Source: an uncultured Bacteroidia bacterium (lineage in GTDB: Bacteria > Bacteroidota > Bacteroidia > Bacteroidales > CAJPTX01). Taken from it: DNA of 64,000 nt. Of the stretch, positions 17,391-24,767 are shown in pieces (within the stretch, counting starts at the first letter, position 1; every line of letters begins with the position of its first letter). The stretch is taken from positions 124,001-188,000 of the forward strand of contig CAMXWF010000002.1 in NCBI GenBank assembly GCA_947252645.1, given 5' to 3'. The position numbers and the translations under genes are program-made. A model generated the notes under the pieces. It worked only from the letters and a program-made list of their open reading frames with translations, did no database searches and was not told the DNA's origin.

Positions 17391-17726
17391 ATGCAGACAG
17401 GACAGAAGAGCATCAAGCTCAAGGTGGGGAACGAGGGGCGCAAGGACTGGGGGCTGCTGCGCCTGGAGGGGAATTTGACGCTGGACACGGTGGACGAGGT
17501 GGCCAAGGCCTTTCGCGAGGCCCTGGGTAAGTATAAGCATATTCGGCTGGTGGCGCAGAAGACGAGCGGGGTGGATTTGGGCTTTTTGCAGCTGCTCCAT
17601 GCGTTGACGGTGGCGCAGAAGTTGCGCCGCGGGGAGCTGGAGGTGTCGCTGTCGCTGACGCCAGAGCTGGAGCAACTATTCACGAACACCGGCTTTGGAG
17701 AATGGCTGGAGGGCAAGGTTCGGTAG
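17391..17726 (+). CDS. STAS domain protein
   Basis: A 111-residue single STAS domain (SpoIIAA-like fold): strand WGLLRLEGNLT, helix TVDEVAKAFREAL, strand HIRLVAQKTSG, then VDLGFLQLLHAL and the C-terminal FGEWL helix. In STAS proteins linked to chemotaxis the turn usually reads DLSxLQLL, with the Ser/Thr as phosphorylation site. Here G64 replaces it, so partner-kinase control by phosphorylation is unlikely. It lies 21 bases after the CheZ-like gene and 16 before cheY, with AAGGAG four bases upstream of the ATG. A role as docking or switch partner of the CheZ-like protein is inferred. Confidence 0.75.
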   Translation: MQTGQKSIKLKVGNEGRKDWGLLRLEGNLTLDTVDEVAKAFREALGKYKHIRLVAQKTSGVDLGFLQLLHALTVAQKLRRGELEVSLSLTPELEQLFTNTGFGEWLEGKVR

Positions 17727-17742
17727 GAAAGGAAGACGCACT

Positions 17743-18108
17743 ATGGCAAAAAAGATCTTAATAGTAGACGATTCGGAGAGCATCCGTGAGGTGGTGAGCT
17801 TCACGCTGGAGAACGAGGGGTTTGAGGTGGTAGTGGCCAACGATGGTACGGATGCGCTCACGAAGCTGGATGGGCAGCCGATCGATTTGATAATCACGGA
17901 TCTGCACATGCCCGAGATGGATGGGATTACGCTCATCAAGCATGTGCGGAAGCTGGATGCCTACCAGCGAATCCCGATACTATTTTTGACCACGGAGTCG
18001 CAAACCAGTAAGAAGCTGGAGGCCAAGGAGGCCGGGGCGACCGGCTGGATCATCAAGCCGTTCGTGCCCGCGAAGTTGATTGCTGCCCTCAATAAAGTGT
18101 TACGCTAA
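17743..18108 (+). CDS. cheY: CheY-like response regulator
   Basis: A 121-residue single receiver domain. Acidic pocket D9-D10 (LIVDDSES), phospho-acceptor D53 (ITDLHMPEMDG), the switch Thr in FLTTES and the invariant Lys in WIIKPF are all present. It carries no output domain, as in CheY. The ATG at 17743 gives the canonical start AKKILIVDD; the frame is open upstream into the STAS gene but that part is not receiver-like. Its stop overlaps the cheA start as TAATG, so CheY and CheA are translationally coupled. Confidence 0.93.
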   Translation: MAKKILIVDDSESIREVVSFTLENEGFEVVVANDGTDALTKLDGQPIDLIITDLHMPEMDGITLIKHVRKLDAYQRIPILFLTTESQTSKKLEAKEAGATGWIIKPFVPAKLIAALNKVLR

Positions 18109-20240
18109 TGGATGCGCTAGATAAGTTTCGGACGAAGTTTCTAGAAGAGGCCACAGACCTGATTGGCAGTCTGGAGCAGGCCGTGCTGGAGCTTGAGCAG
18201 GCCCCTAGCGATGCCGATATAGTGCAGCGGATATTCCGCGTGATGCATACGCTGAAGGGCAATAGCAGTATGTTTGGCTTCAGCCAGGTGGATCGCTTCA
18301 CGCACCACATGGAGACGATCTACGACTTGGTGCGCAGCGGTGATCGGAAGGTGGACAAGGACATCTTGGACATGACCTTCAAGTCGGTGGATCACCTCCG
18401 GGCGTTGCTCAAGGAGGCGGGTAGCGAGAGCGAGGCGCTCATGCGGCAGCAGGATGCCCTGATGGCCTCCATGGATGCTATTATCAGCGGTAAGCCCCTG
18501 CCCCAGGCGACCCAGTCGGCCTCAGAGGGCGAGTTGCCGGAGGCATCTGCCCCTGCCAAGGAGGAGGCGATGCCTGCGCCTGCGGCGCCCGATGCACCTG
18601 CGTCCAGTGGACCCTATGCCACGTACTATGTGCGGTATGCCCCGGTGAGCGACATCTTCAACAACGGTACAAATCCACTTTACCAGATCGATGAGCTGCA
18701 CGGGTTGGGGCCTTGCAAGGTGCGGGCGCACATGGACAAGGTGCCGAGTTTGGAGGAGATGGATCCTTCGTTTTGCTACACGAGTTGGGAGGTGGTGATA
18801 GCCACGCAGCAGGGGCAGAATGCCATCGACGATGTGTTTATCTTCGTGGAGGGGGAGTCGGACCTGGAGATCCATCAGCTTTCGGACGGCAATCTTCTGA
18901 GCAACAAGGATTTCATGGCAGCGCTCAACACGGCGTGGGGCAAGTCGGATGCGCCGCTGGGGTTTGATGAGGTGCGAGGCTTGGTGCCCGCGCGTAAGGA
19001 GGAGCAGCGTGCTGAGCAGGTGCAGAAGTCCAAGAGCACTGTGAAGGAGGCCGCCATCTCGTCGATACGTGTGGCGAGCGAGAAGCTCGATGAGCTGATG
19101 AACTTGGTGTCGGAGCTTGTGACCACGCAGGCCCGTTTGACGCTGTTTGCCGAGGAGAGCAATTTGCCGGGCCTGTCGGTGATCAGTGAGAATGTGCAGA
19201 AGCTGAGCCGTCAGCTCCGGGACATTGCTTTCAGCATAGTGCTGATTCCGATAGAGACGTTGATTACACGTTTCCATCGGCTGGTGCGGGATCTGTCAAA
19301 GAGCCTCAACAAGGACGTGGCTTTCGTCACCGAGGGGACCGATACGGAGCTGGATAAGACGATCATCGAGGGGCTCTCGGATCCGCTGATGCACATACTG
19401 CGCAATAGCCTGGATCATGGGATAGAGGATGCGCAGACGCGCGTCCGGCTGGGTAAGCCGATCCAGGGCAAGGTGACGCTGAGGGCGTTTTATTCTGGGG
19501 CCAACGTGATGATCCAAGTGTGCGACGATGGCCGCGGGATGGATCCGAAGGCGATATTCAATAAGGCGGTGGAGAAGGGGTTGGTGTCGCCCGATAAGCG
19601 CATGAGCAAGCGGGAGATGCTGGAGTTGACTTTTCTGCCAGGCTTTAGCACCTCGACGGTGGTGACGGACGTGTCGGGGCGCGGCGTGGGGATGGACGTG
19701 GTGAAGCGGAAGATTGCCGAGATGCGCGGCGAGGTGGAGGTGGAGTCGGAGGTGAATGTAGGGACGACGATTACGATCAAGCTGCCGCTGACGCTCTCGA
19801 TAATCGATGGTCTACTGGTGAAGGTGGAGGACACCAAGTACGTGATACCCTTGGCCTCTGTGGATAAGATCTACGCGGTGACCCATGAGAGCGTGGTGAA
19901 CCAGTTCAACGATGTGGTGGTGCTGGATGGGGTGCAGATTCCCTTTTTCAATCTGCGCAAGGAGTTTTCCCTGCCAGAGAACCAGGAGTCGCATGAGCAG
20001 GTGATTGTGGTGCACTATGAGGAGCGGAAGGTTGGCTTTGTGGTGGATGGTGTAATAGGGGAGTACCAGGCGGTGCTAAAGCCTCTGGGGCGTCACTACA
20101 AGCGTCAGGACATGATATCTGGGGCAACGATCTTGGGCGATGGTACGGTAGCCTTGGTGATGGATACGAATCGGATTATACGGCGGTTTACCAAGGAGCT
20201 AGAGAGCGCGGGATTACAACAGACGAGCAACGAGCAATAG
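18108..20240 (+). CDS. cheA: Chemotaxis histidine kinase CheA
   Basis: A 710-residue kinase. The Hpt domain carries H47 in MHTLKGNSSMFGF. A Pro/Ala-rich linker (about 135-170) leads to a regulatory domain opening YYVRYAPVSDIFNNGTNPL and including CYTSWEVV, a form common in CheA of Bacteroidota and Deltaproteobacteria. Next come the dimerisation helices VASEKLDELMNLVSELV, the ATPase domain with N-box HILRNSLDHGIE, DDGRGMDP and GRGVGMDVV, and a C-terminal CheW-like domain ending near 690. All catalytic boxes are intact. It would phosphorylate CheY and CheB in response to receptors, none of which are encoded here. Confidence 0.95.
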   Translation: MDALDKFRTKFLEEATDLIGSLEQAVLELEQAPSDADIVQRIFRVMHTLKGNSSMFGFSQVDRFTHHMETIYDLVRSGDRKVDKDILDMTFKSVDHLRALLKEAGSESEALMRQQDALMASMDAIISGKPLPQATQSASEGELPEASAPAKEEAMPAPAAPDAPASSGPYATYYVRYAPVSDIFNNGTNPLYQIDELHGLGPCKVRAHMDKVPSLEEMDPSFCYTSWEVVIATQQGQNAIDDVFIFVEGESDLEIHQLSDGNLLSNKDFMAALNTAWGKSDAPLGFDEVRGLVPARKEEQRAEQVQKSKSTVKEAAISSIRVASEKLDELMNLVSELVTTQARLTLFAEESNLPGLSVISENVQKLSRQLRDIAFSIVLIPIETLITRFHRLVRDLSKSLNKDVAFVTEGTDTELDKTIIEGLSDPLMHILRNSLDHGIEDAQTRVRLGKPIQGKVTLRAFYSGANVMIQVCDDGRGMDPKAIFNKAVEKGLVSPDKRMSKREMLELTFLPGFSTSTVVTDVSGRGVGMDVVKRKIAEMRGEVEVESEVNVGTTITIKLPLTLSIIDGLLVKVEDTKYVIPLASVDKIYAVTHESVVNQFNDVVVLDGVQIPFFNLRKEFSLPENQESHEQVIVVHYEERKVGFVVDGVIGEYQAVLKPLGRHYKRQDMISGATILGDGTVALVMDTNRIIRRFTKELESAGLQQTSNEQ

Positions 20241-20253
20241 AAGGGAAAGAGCT

Positions 20254-20832
20254 ATGGCAACGAATAGCAATATGTCGAAGATAAGTTCCTATTTGACCTT
20301 TAAGCTTGGGAACGAGGAGTTCGCAGCCCATGTGAGCAAGGTGCTGAATATACTGGAGATGACGAAGATCACCGAGGTGCCCAAGTCCCCCGATTACATG
20401 ACCGGGGTGATCAATGTGCGCGGGTCGGTGCTGCCGGTGATCGACACACGGATAAAGTTTGGCATGACACCCACGGAGTTTACGCCGAACACGTGTATCG
20501 TGGTGATGGATATAGAGCTGGATGGGGAGTCGACGCACGTGGGGGCGCTGGTAGATTCGGTGCAGGCGGTGCTTGAGATCGATGAGGCGAAGATACTGCC
20601 CCCGCCCTCGATAGGCACAAAGTATAAATCGGAGTTCATAGAGGGTGTGGCCAACGTGGATGATCAGTTCATCATGATCCTCAACATGGACGAGGTGTTT
20701 AGTGCGGATGAGGTGGTTACGCTGCGGGATACGGCCGAGGACTCCAAGGGCCTAGTGAAGGATAGAGTCGAGGGCTTGACCAACGACAAGTCGGCAGAGC
20801 AAACGGCAGCGCCGGCGGCTTCGAAGGCCTAA
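20254..20832 (+). CDS. cheW: CheW coupling protein
   Basis: A 192-residue CheW that would bridge receptors and CheA. The fold is seen as SYLTFKLGNEEFAAHVSKVLNILEM, then PDYMTGVINVRGSVLPVID, which is the typical CheW core, and VGALVDSVQAVLEI, FIEGVANVDDQFIMILN. A charged, flexible C-terminal tail of about 40 residues (from VTLRDTAEDSKG on) exceeds the usual length of 150-165. It lies 13 bases after cheA and seven before cheR. Confidence 0.93.
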   Translation: MATNSNMSKISSYLTFKLGNEEFAAHVSKVLNILEMTKITEVPKSPDYMTGVINVRGSVLPVIDTRIKFGMTPTEFTPNTCIVVMDIELDGESTHVGALVDSVQAVLEIDEAKILPPPSIGTKYKSEFIEGVANVDDQFIMILNMDEVFSADEVVTLRDTAEDSKGLVKDRVEGLTNDKSAEQTAAPAASKA

Positions 20833-20839
20833 TGGGGAC

Positions 20840-21742
20840 ATGGGTGTGAGTTGTCGGGCGCAGGATGGCGTGTTGGGAGAAGGGGCGGTATTTCTGCCGC
20901 CCCATTCGAGCTATACGGAGCAGCTGCGTGATGAGGATTTTGTGCGGTTGAGTAAGTTCATCTACTCCGTAGCGGGGATTAAGTTGCCGCCAGCGAAGCG
21001 CATTATGCTCCAGAGTCGCTTGCAGCGGCGGCTACGGGCGCTGGAGATACCCGATTTCAAACAGTACACGGATTACGTGCTTAGCCCACAGGGGCAGCAG
21101 GCCGAGCTGGTGCATATGCTCGATGTGGTGAGTACGAACAAGACGGATTTTTTTCGCGAGCCCATCCATTTCGATTTTCTTCGCGAGCAGGTGTTGCCAG
21201 CTTTTTGCACGGGGGGGCATTCGCGCACGCTCAAGGTGTGGAGTGCGGGTTGCTCGAGTGGGGAGGAGCCCTATACGATAGCCATAGTGCTGGCTGAGTT
21301 CTTTGAGTCGCATGTGGGCTTTGATTTCAGCATTTTGGCCACGGATTTGAGCACCCGGGTGCTGGCGGCAGCCCATAATGCGGTGTATAAGGAGGAGCGG
21401 GTGGAGGGTATTCCGTTTGAGCTCAAGCGGAAGTACTTTTTGCGTAGTAAGGATAGAAGTAAGCCGACAGTCAGGGTGGTGCCGGCGCTCCGTAAGAAGG
21501 TGCGCTTTGAGCGGCTGAACTTTATGGATGAGAGCTATAGGGTGGCAGACATGTTCGATGTGATATTCTGCCGCAACGTGCTGATTTACTTCGATCGGAA
21601 GACGCAGGAGCAGGTGATCCAGCGGCTCTGCACGAAGCTCAAGCCGCATGGGAACTTTTTCTTGGGGCATTCGGAGTCTGTGATGAATATGAATCTGCCG
21701 TTGCGCCAGCTGAAGCCTACGATATTTGAGAAGCTAGAATAG
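20840..21742 (+). CDS. cheR: Chemotaxis methyltransferase CheR
   Basis: A 300-residue glutamate methyltransferase acting on receptors with SAM. After an N-terminal extension of about 30 residues, the helical CheR N-domain (FVRLSKFIYSVAGIKLPPAK, LQSRLQRRLRAL) is followed by the signature STNKTDFFREPIHFDFL, the SAM loop WSAGCSSGEEPYTIA, LATDLSTRVL and FCRNVLIYFDRKTQEQV. Presence of CheR, CheB and CheD implies methylated receptors elsewhere in the genome. The start has only a weak ribosome-binding site; no later in-frame start keeps the N-domain whole. Confidence 0.93.
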   Translation: MGVSCRAQDGVLGEGAVFLPPHSSYTEQLRDEDFVRLSKFIYSVAGIKLPPAKRIMLQSRLQRRLRALEIPDFKQYTDYVLSPQGQQAELVHMLDVVSTNKTDFFREPIHFDFLREQVLPAFCTGGHSRTLKVWSAGCSSGEEPYTIAIVLAEFFESHVGFDFSILATDLSTRVLAAAHNAVYKEERVEGIPFELKRKYFLRSKDRSKPTVRVVPALRKKVRFERLNFMDESYRVADMFDVIFCRNVLIYFDRKTQEQVIQRLCTKLKPHGNFFLGHSESVMNMNLPLRQLKPTIFEKLE

Positions 21743-21755
21743 GGGGAGAGGGAAG

Positions 21756-22712
21756 ATGGAAATGAATAGTAGGGGCTTGGCTCTGCCAGAGTCTGAGCCT
21801 GAGGATAGGTACCAGCGTCTCAGCGACCATGATTTGCTAGAGGAGCTCAGGCGGAGGATAGAGCGCAATACGCAGGCCATGGAGGAGCTCAAAAAGGTGA
21901 ACGCCGAGCTCATTAGGGTGAATAAGAAGCTGGAGGAGTCGGAGGCGCTGAAGAGCCATTTCATGAGTAATATCACCAATGAGATTATTAACCCTTTTAC
22001 GTCTATTCTGGGGCTATCGCGTGCTATCCTGACGGTAGACAAGGAGGCTTGGAAGAAGGTAATCTCAATGGTAGCTCTGATTCATACAGAGGCGTTTAGC
22101 TTGGATTTCCAGTTCAGGAATATATTCTACGCCGCTAGGTTAGAGGCAGGCCAAGAGCATCCTGAGGTGTTGAGTGTTGATGTTCGAAGCGTGGTGGCGA
22201 CCGTGGTGGATTCGTTTCGTTTTGAGTTGCGCAAGAAGCGTTTGAAGGTCAGTGTGGATGATCAGCTTCCAGCCGAGGCTGGGACTCCCTACTATTTCAA
22301 GACGGATCCAGCCTACCTGAAGGTTTTGCTGGCGAACCTGCTCAATAATGCGGTGAATTTTAGCCTAGAGGGCGATGACATCGATGTGACCCTGGGCTTG
22401 AGTGCCAACGATATGCTTTCGATCGCTGTACGCGACTATGGGGTGGGGATCTCGGAAGATAGGCTCAATGAGATTTTTGACCGGTTCAGCCGCGGCGATA
22501 CGAAGATCAACTCAGTGAATCGAGGCCATGGGTTGGGGCTTTCGGTGAGCCGGGCATTGGTGGATCTGTTGGGGGGCTCCATTACTGCCGAGAGCAAGCT
22601 AGGTGAGGGGTCGGTGTTTCATTTGCAAGTACCGCAGTCGGAGAAGGTGGCCGAGGGAATAGCCATAGAGCCGAATGAGATATTTTTCGATGATACCGAG
22701 GAGACCTTTTAA
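21756..22712 (+). CDS. Histidine-kinase-like protein lacking the phospho-acceptor histidine
   Basis: A 318-residue cytoplasmic protein: an N-terminal coiled coil (about 25-65, rich in LEELRRRIERN and LIRVNKKLEESE), a HisKA-like hairpin and an HATPase_c domain. The H-box, normally S-H-E-x-R-x-P, reads T74-N75-E76-I-I-N-P80, so the phosphorylated His is Asn. The ATPase boxes look intact: N-box NLLNNAVNF, DYGVGI, FDRFSRGD and GHGLGLSVSRALV. It may bind ATP without autophosphorylating, or act in trans with CheA or another kinase. It sits between cheR and cheD, with nine bases to cheD, so it belongs to the signalling unit. No sensor domain or membrane segment is seen. Confidence 0.8.
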   Translation: MEMNSRGLALPESEPEDRYQRLSDHDLLEELRRRIERNTQAMEELKKVNAELIRVNKKLEESEALKSHFMSNITNEIINPFTSILGLSRAILTVDKEAWKKVISMVALIHTEAFSLDFQFRNIFYAARLEAGQEHPEVLSVDVRSVVATVVDSFRFELRKKRLKVSVDDQLPAEAGTPYYFKTDPAYLKVLLANLLNNAVNFSLEGDDIDVTLGLSANDMLSIAVRDYGVGISEDRLNEIFDRFSRGDTKINSVNRGHGLGLSVSRALVDLLGGSITAESKLGEGSVFHLQVPQSEKVAEGIAIEPNEIFFDDTEETF

Positions 22713-22720
22713 GCGGGGCG

Positions 22721-23185
22721 ATGGGTATGCGCAAGACACACTTTCTTTACCCTGCAGCTTTACATGTGAGCAGAGAAGAGACGACGGTATCGACCATTTT
22801 GGGCTCTTGTGTGGCGGTGTGTCTCTATGACAAGGTGCTCCGCTATGGAGGCATTAATCACTATATGCTTCCCCTCTGGAACGGCAACGGGCTTGCGAGT
22901 CCTAAGTATGGCAACATCGCCATAGAGAAGTTGCTTGAGGCGATGTATGGCTTGGGCTGCAAGAAGGAGAATTTGGTGGCAAAGGTGTTTGGTGGTGGGG
23001 AGGTGATCGACACGGGGTCGCATTTCCATATCGGCGTGCGGAATATAGAGACGGCTTTTGAGATGTTGCGCATGCAGGGGATTCCCGTGGTGGCAAAGAG
23101 CGTTGGGGGGACTCAGGGGCGCAAGCTGGAGTACGATACCGATACAGGTGTGGTGCGTCAGCGCTATATCCAGCGCTCGGCCTAG
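22721..23185 (+). CDS. cheD: Receptor glutamine deamidase CheD
   Basis: A 154-residue CheD, which deamidates glutamines on chemoreceptors and, in some systems, binds CheC phosphatase. The catalytic Cys is C30 in TILGSCVAVCLYD, the His is H47 in GGINHYMLP, and the third signature AKVFGGGEV with NIETAFEML follows. The start is placed at MGMRKTHFLYPA; the second Met would also work. No CheC is encoded next to it, which fits the CheZ-like protein being the phosphatase of this cluster. Confidence 0.93.
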   Translation: MGMRKTHFLYPAALHVSREETTVSTILGSCVAVCLYDKVLRYGGINHYMLPLWNGNGLASPKYGNIAIEKLLEAMYGLGCKKENLVAKVFGGGEVIDTGSHFHIGVRNIETAFEMLRMQGIPVVAKSVGGTQGRKLEYDTDTGVVRQRYIQRSA

Positions 23186-23254
23186 GGGTGAATGTTTTTT
23201 GCGGATTGTTGGCACCAGGCCTCTATGGGGGCAGGTGGCAGTAAGGAGGGCTAG

Positions 23255-24331
23255 ATGGGTAAGTATAGAGTGCTGATAGTAGACGATTCAGCGGTAGTGC
23301 GCCAGAGCTTGAGCACTATCATCAGTTCGGATCCACAGCTGGAGGTCATGGGGACTGCGGCAGACCCTTTTTTTGCTGCGCAGTTGATAGCGGAGTCGGT
23401 GCCCGATGTGATAACGCTCGACGTGGAAATGCCGCGTATGGATGGACTCACATTCCTGAAGAAGATCATGAGCCAGCATCCGATCCCGGTGGTGATTATA
23501 TCGAGCCTGACAGAGCGCGGGACGCAGACGGGCTTACGGGCTCTTGAGCTGGGCGCTGTGGAGATCATCACAAAGCCCAAGATGGATACACGGCGGTTCA
23601 TAGAGGAGTCGAAGATTAAGATCTGCGATGCGATCAAGGCTGCAGCCATGGCGCGCGTACAGCGCCATCGGCTAGTGGAGCCTCGCCCCGTAGGCCCTAA
23701 GTATTCGGCCGATGCCATACTGCCCAAGGCCACAAACTACAGTATGATCAAGACCACCGATATGGTAATTGCGGTGGGGGCTTCAACTGGCGGTACAGAG
23801 GCCTTGACTACGTTCTTGAAGGAGATGCCCGTAGATTGCCCTGGGATAGTGATAGTGCAGCACATGCCAGAGAAGTTCACGACTTCCTTTGCGAATCGCC
23901 TCAACGAGATCTGCAAGATCAACGTGAAGGAGGCGGAGGATGGCGATACCGTGTTGCGCGGCCATGCGCTGGTGGCACCAGGGAATTTCCATGTGCTGCT
24001 CAAGCGTTCTGGAGCCCGCTACTACGTGGAGCGGCGTGAGGGCCCGCTGGTCAACCGGCACAGGCCTTCGGTCGATGTGCTGTTTCGTAGCACGGCGCGC
24101 TACGCAGGGGCCAATGCCATAGGTATCATCATGACGGGTATGGGCGATGATGGGGCCAGGGGGCTGCTCGAGATGAAGGAGGCTGGGGCGAGGACTATTG
24201 CCCAGGATGAGAAGAGCTGCGTGGTGTTTGGTATGCCGAAGGAGGCCATTAAGCTGGGGGCGGCAGATGTAGTAAAGCCACTGGATCAAATAGCTGCTGA
24301 AATGCTTCGCATGGTCAAGAGCGCAAGCTGA
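23255..24331 (+). CDS. cheB: Chemotaxis response regulator-methylesterase CheB
   Basis: A 358-residue protein. The receiver domain (1-125) has D10-D11, phospho-acceptor D56 in TLDVEMPRMDG, and K in IITKPKM. The methylesterase domain (from about 168) has the Ser-His-Asp triad: S177 in GASTGGTEAL, the His in VQHMPEKFT and the Asp in MTGMGDDGARGL. It removes methyl groups from receptors and may also deamidate them. A perfect AAGGAGG (23243-23249) lies five bases before the ATG. It closes the cluster; a stem-loop follows 29 bases downstream. Confidence 0.95.
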   Translation: MGKYRVLIVDDSAVVRQSLSTIISSDPQLEVMGTAADPFFAAQLIAESVPDVITLDVEMPRMDGLTFLKKIMSQHPIPVVIISSLTERGTQTGLRALELGAVEIITKPKMDTRRFIEESKIKICDAIKAAAMARVQRHRLVEPRPVGPKYSADAILPKATNYSMIKTTDMVIAVGASTGGTEALTTFLKEMPVDCPGIVIVQHMPEKFTTSFANRLNEICKINVKEAEDGDTVLRGHALVAPGNFHVLLKRSGARYYVERREGPLVNRHRPSVDVLFRSTARYAGANAIGIIMTGMGDDGARGLLEMKEAGARTIAQDEKSCVVFGMPKEAIKLGAADVVKPLDQIAAEMLRMVKSAS

Positions 24332-24767
24332 GGTGGCGTTGCTTGGAACGCTTTACGAATTTGGCCGTTGGTGCGCATGCAGCAACGGCCAAGTTTCTGG
24401 AGTTTATGCTGCTCTTGCGGTTTGGCCTTGGTGGCTTCTTGGCGTATTGTGCCCACGGTACTTGCTACCGTCGCCTGTCCTCCTACGCTTTCAGCCAGGG
24501 CCATTTGTTAGTTGCAGTATCTGTGCGGAGGATGGGCTGCCGTTACTGGCAATACGGTCTCCACATGTGGCCAAGAGTGGTCGTGTTCGCCGTTTGAGGA
24601 GGGATTAGAGGGTAGCGCAGGCATCCTGTCTTCCCTCGTCTTGAGGCTTGCTCTATGCTCGCCAAACGACTTTTTCAACGAATGCTGTGGGGCACCTCGC
24701 TTTGTCTCCCTGCCCCAAACGTTGTCCCTAGGGTTTCTAGTGTGGGCCTGCAGACTTCTCGCGAGTG
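24332..24767. other. Convergent intergenic region, 436 bases
   Basis: Lies between the end of cheB and the end of the ABC exporter gene. Apart from the stem-loop at 24361-24392 nothing is recognised; open frames on the plus strand lack any family signature. The sign of the GC skew appears to change in or close to this region. Confidence 0.55.
24361..24392 (+). terminator. Stem-loop downstream of cheB, probable terminator
   Basis: TTGGCCGTTG (24361-24370) pairs perfectly with CAACGGCCAA (24383-24392), and the pairing extends inward with one mismatch. It starts 29 bases after the cheB stop. There is only GTTT after it and no long T run, so efficiency is uncertain. Confidence 0.5.
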
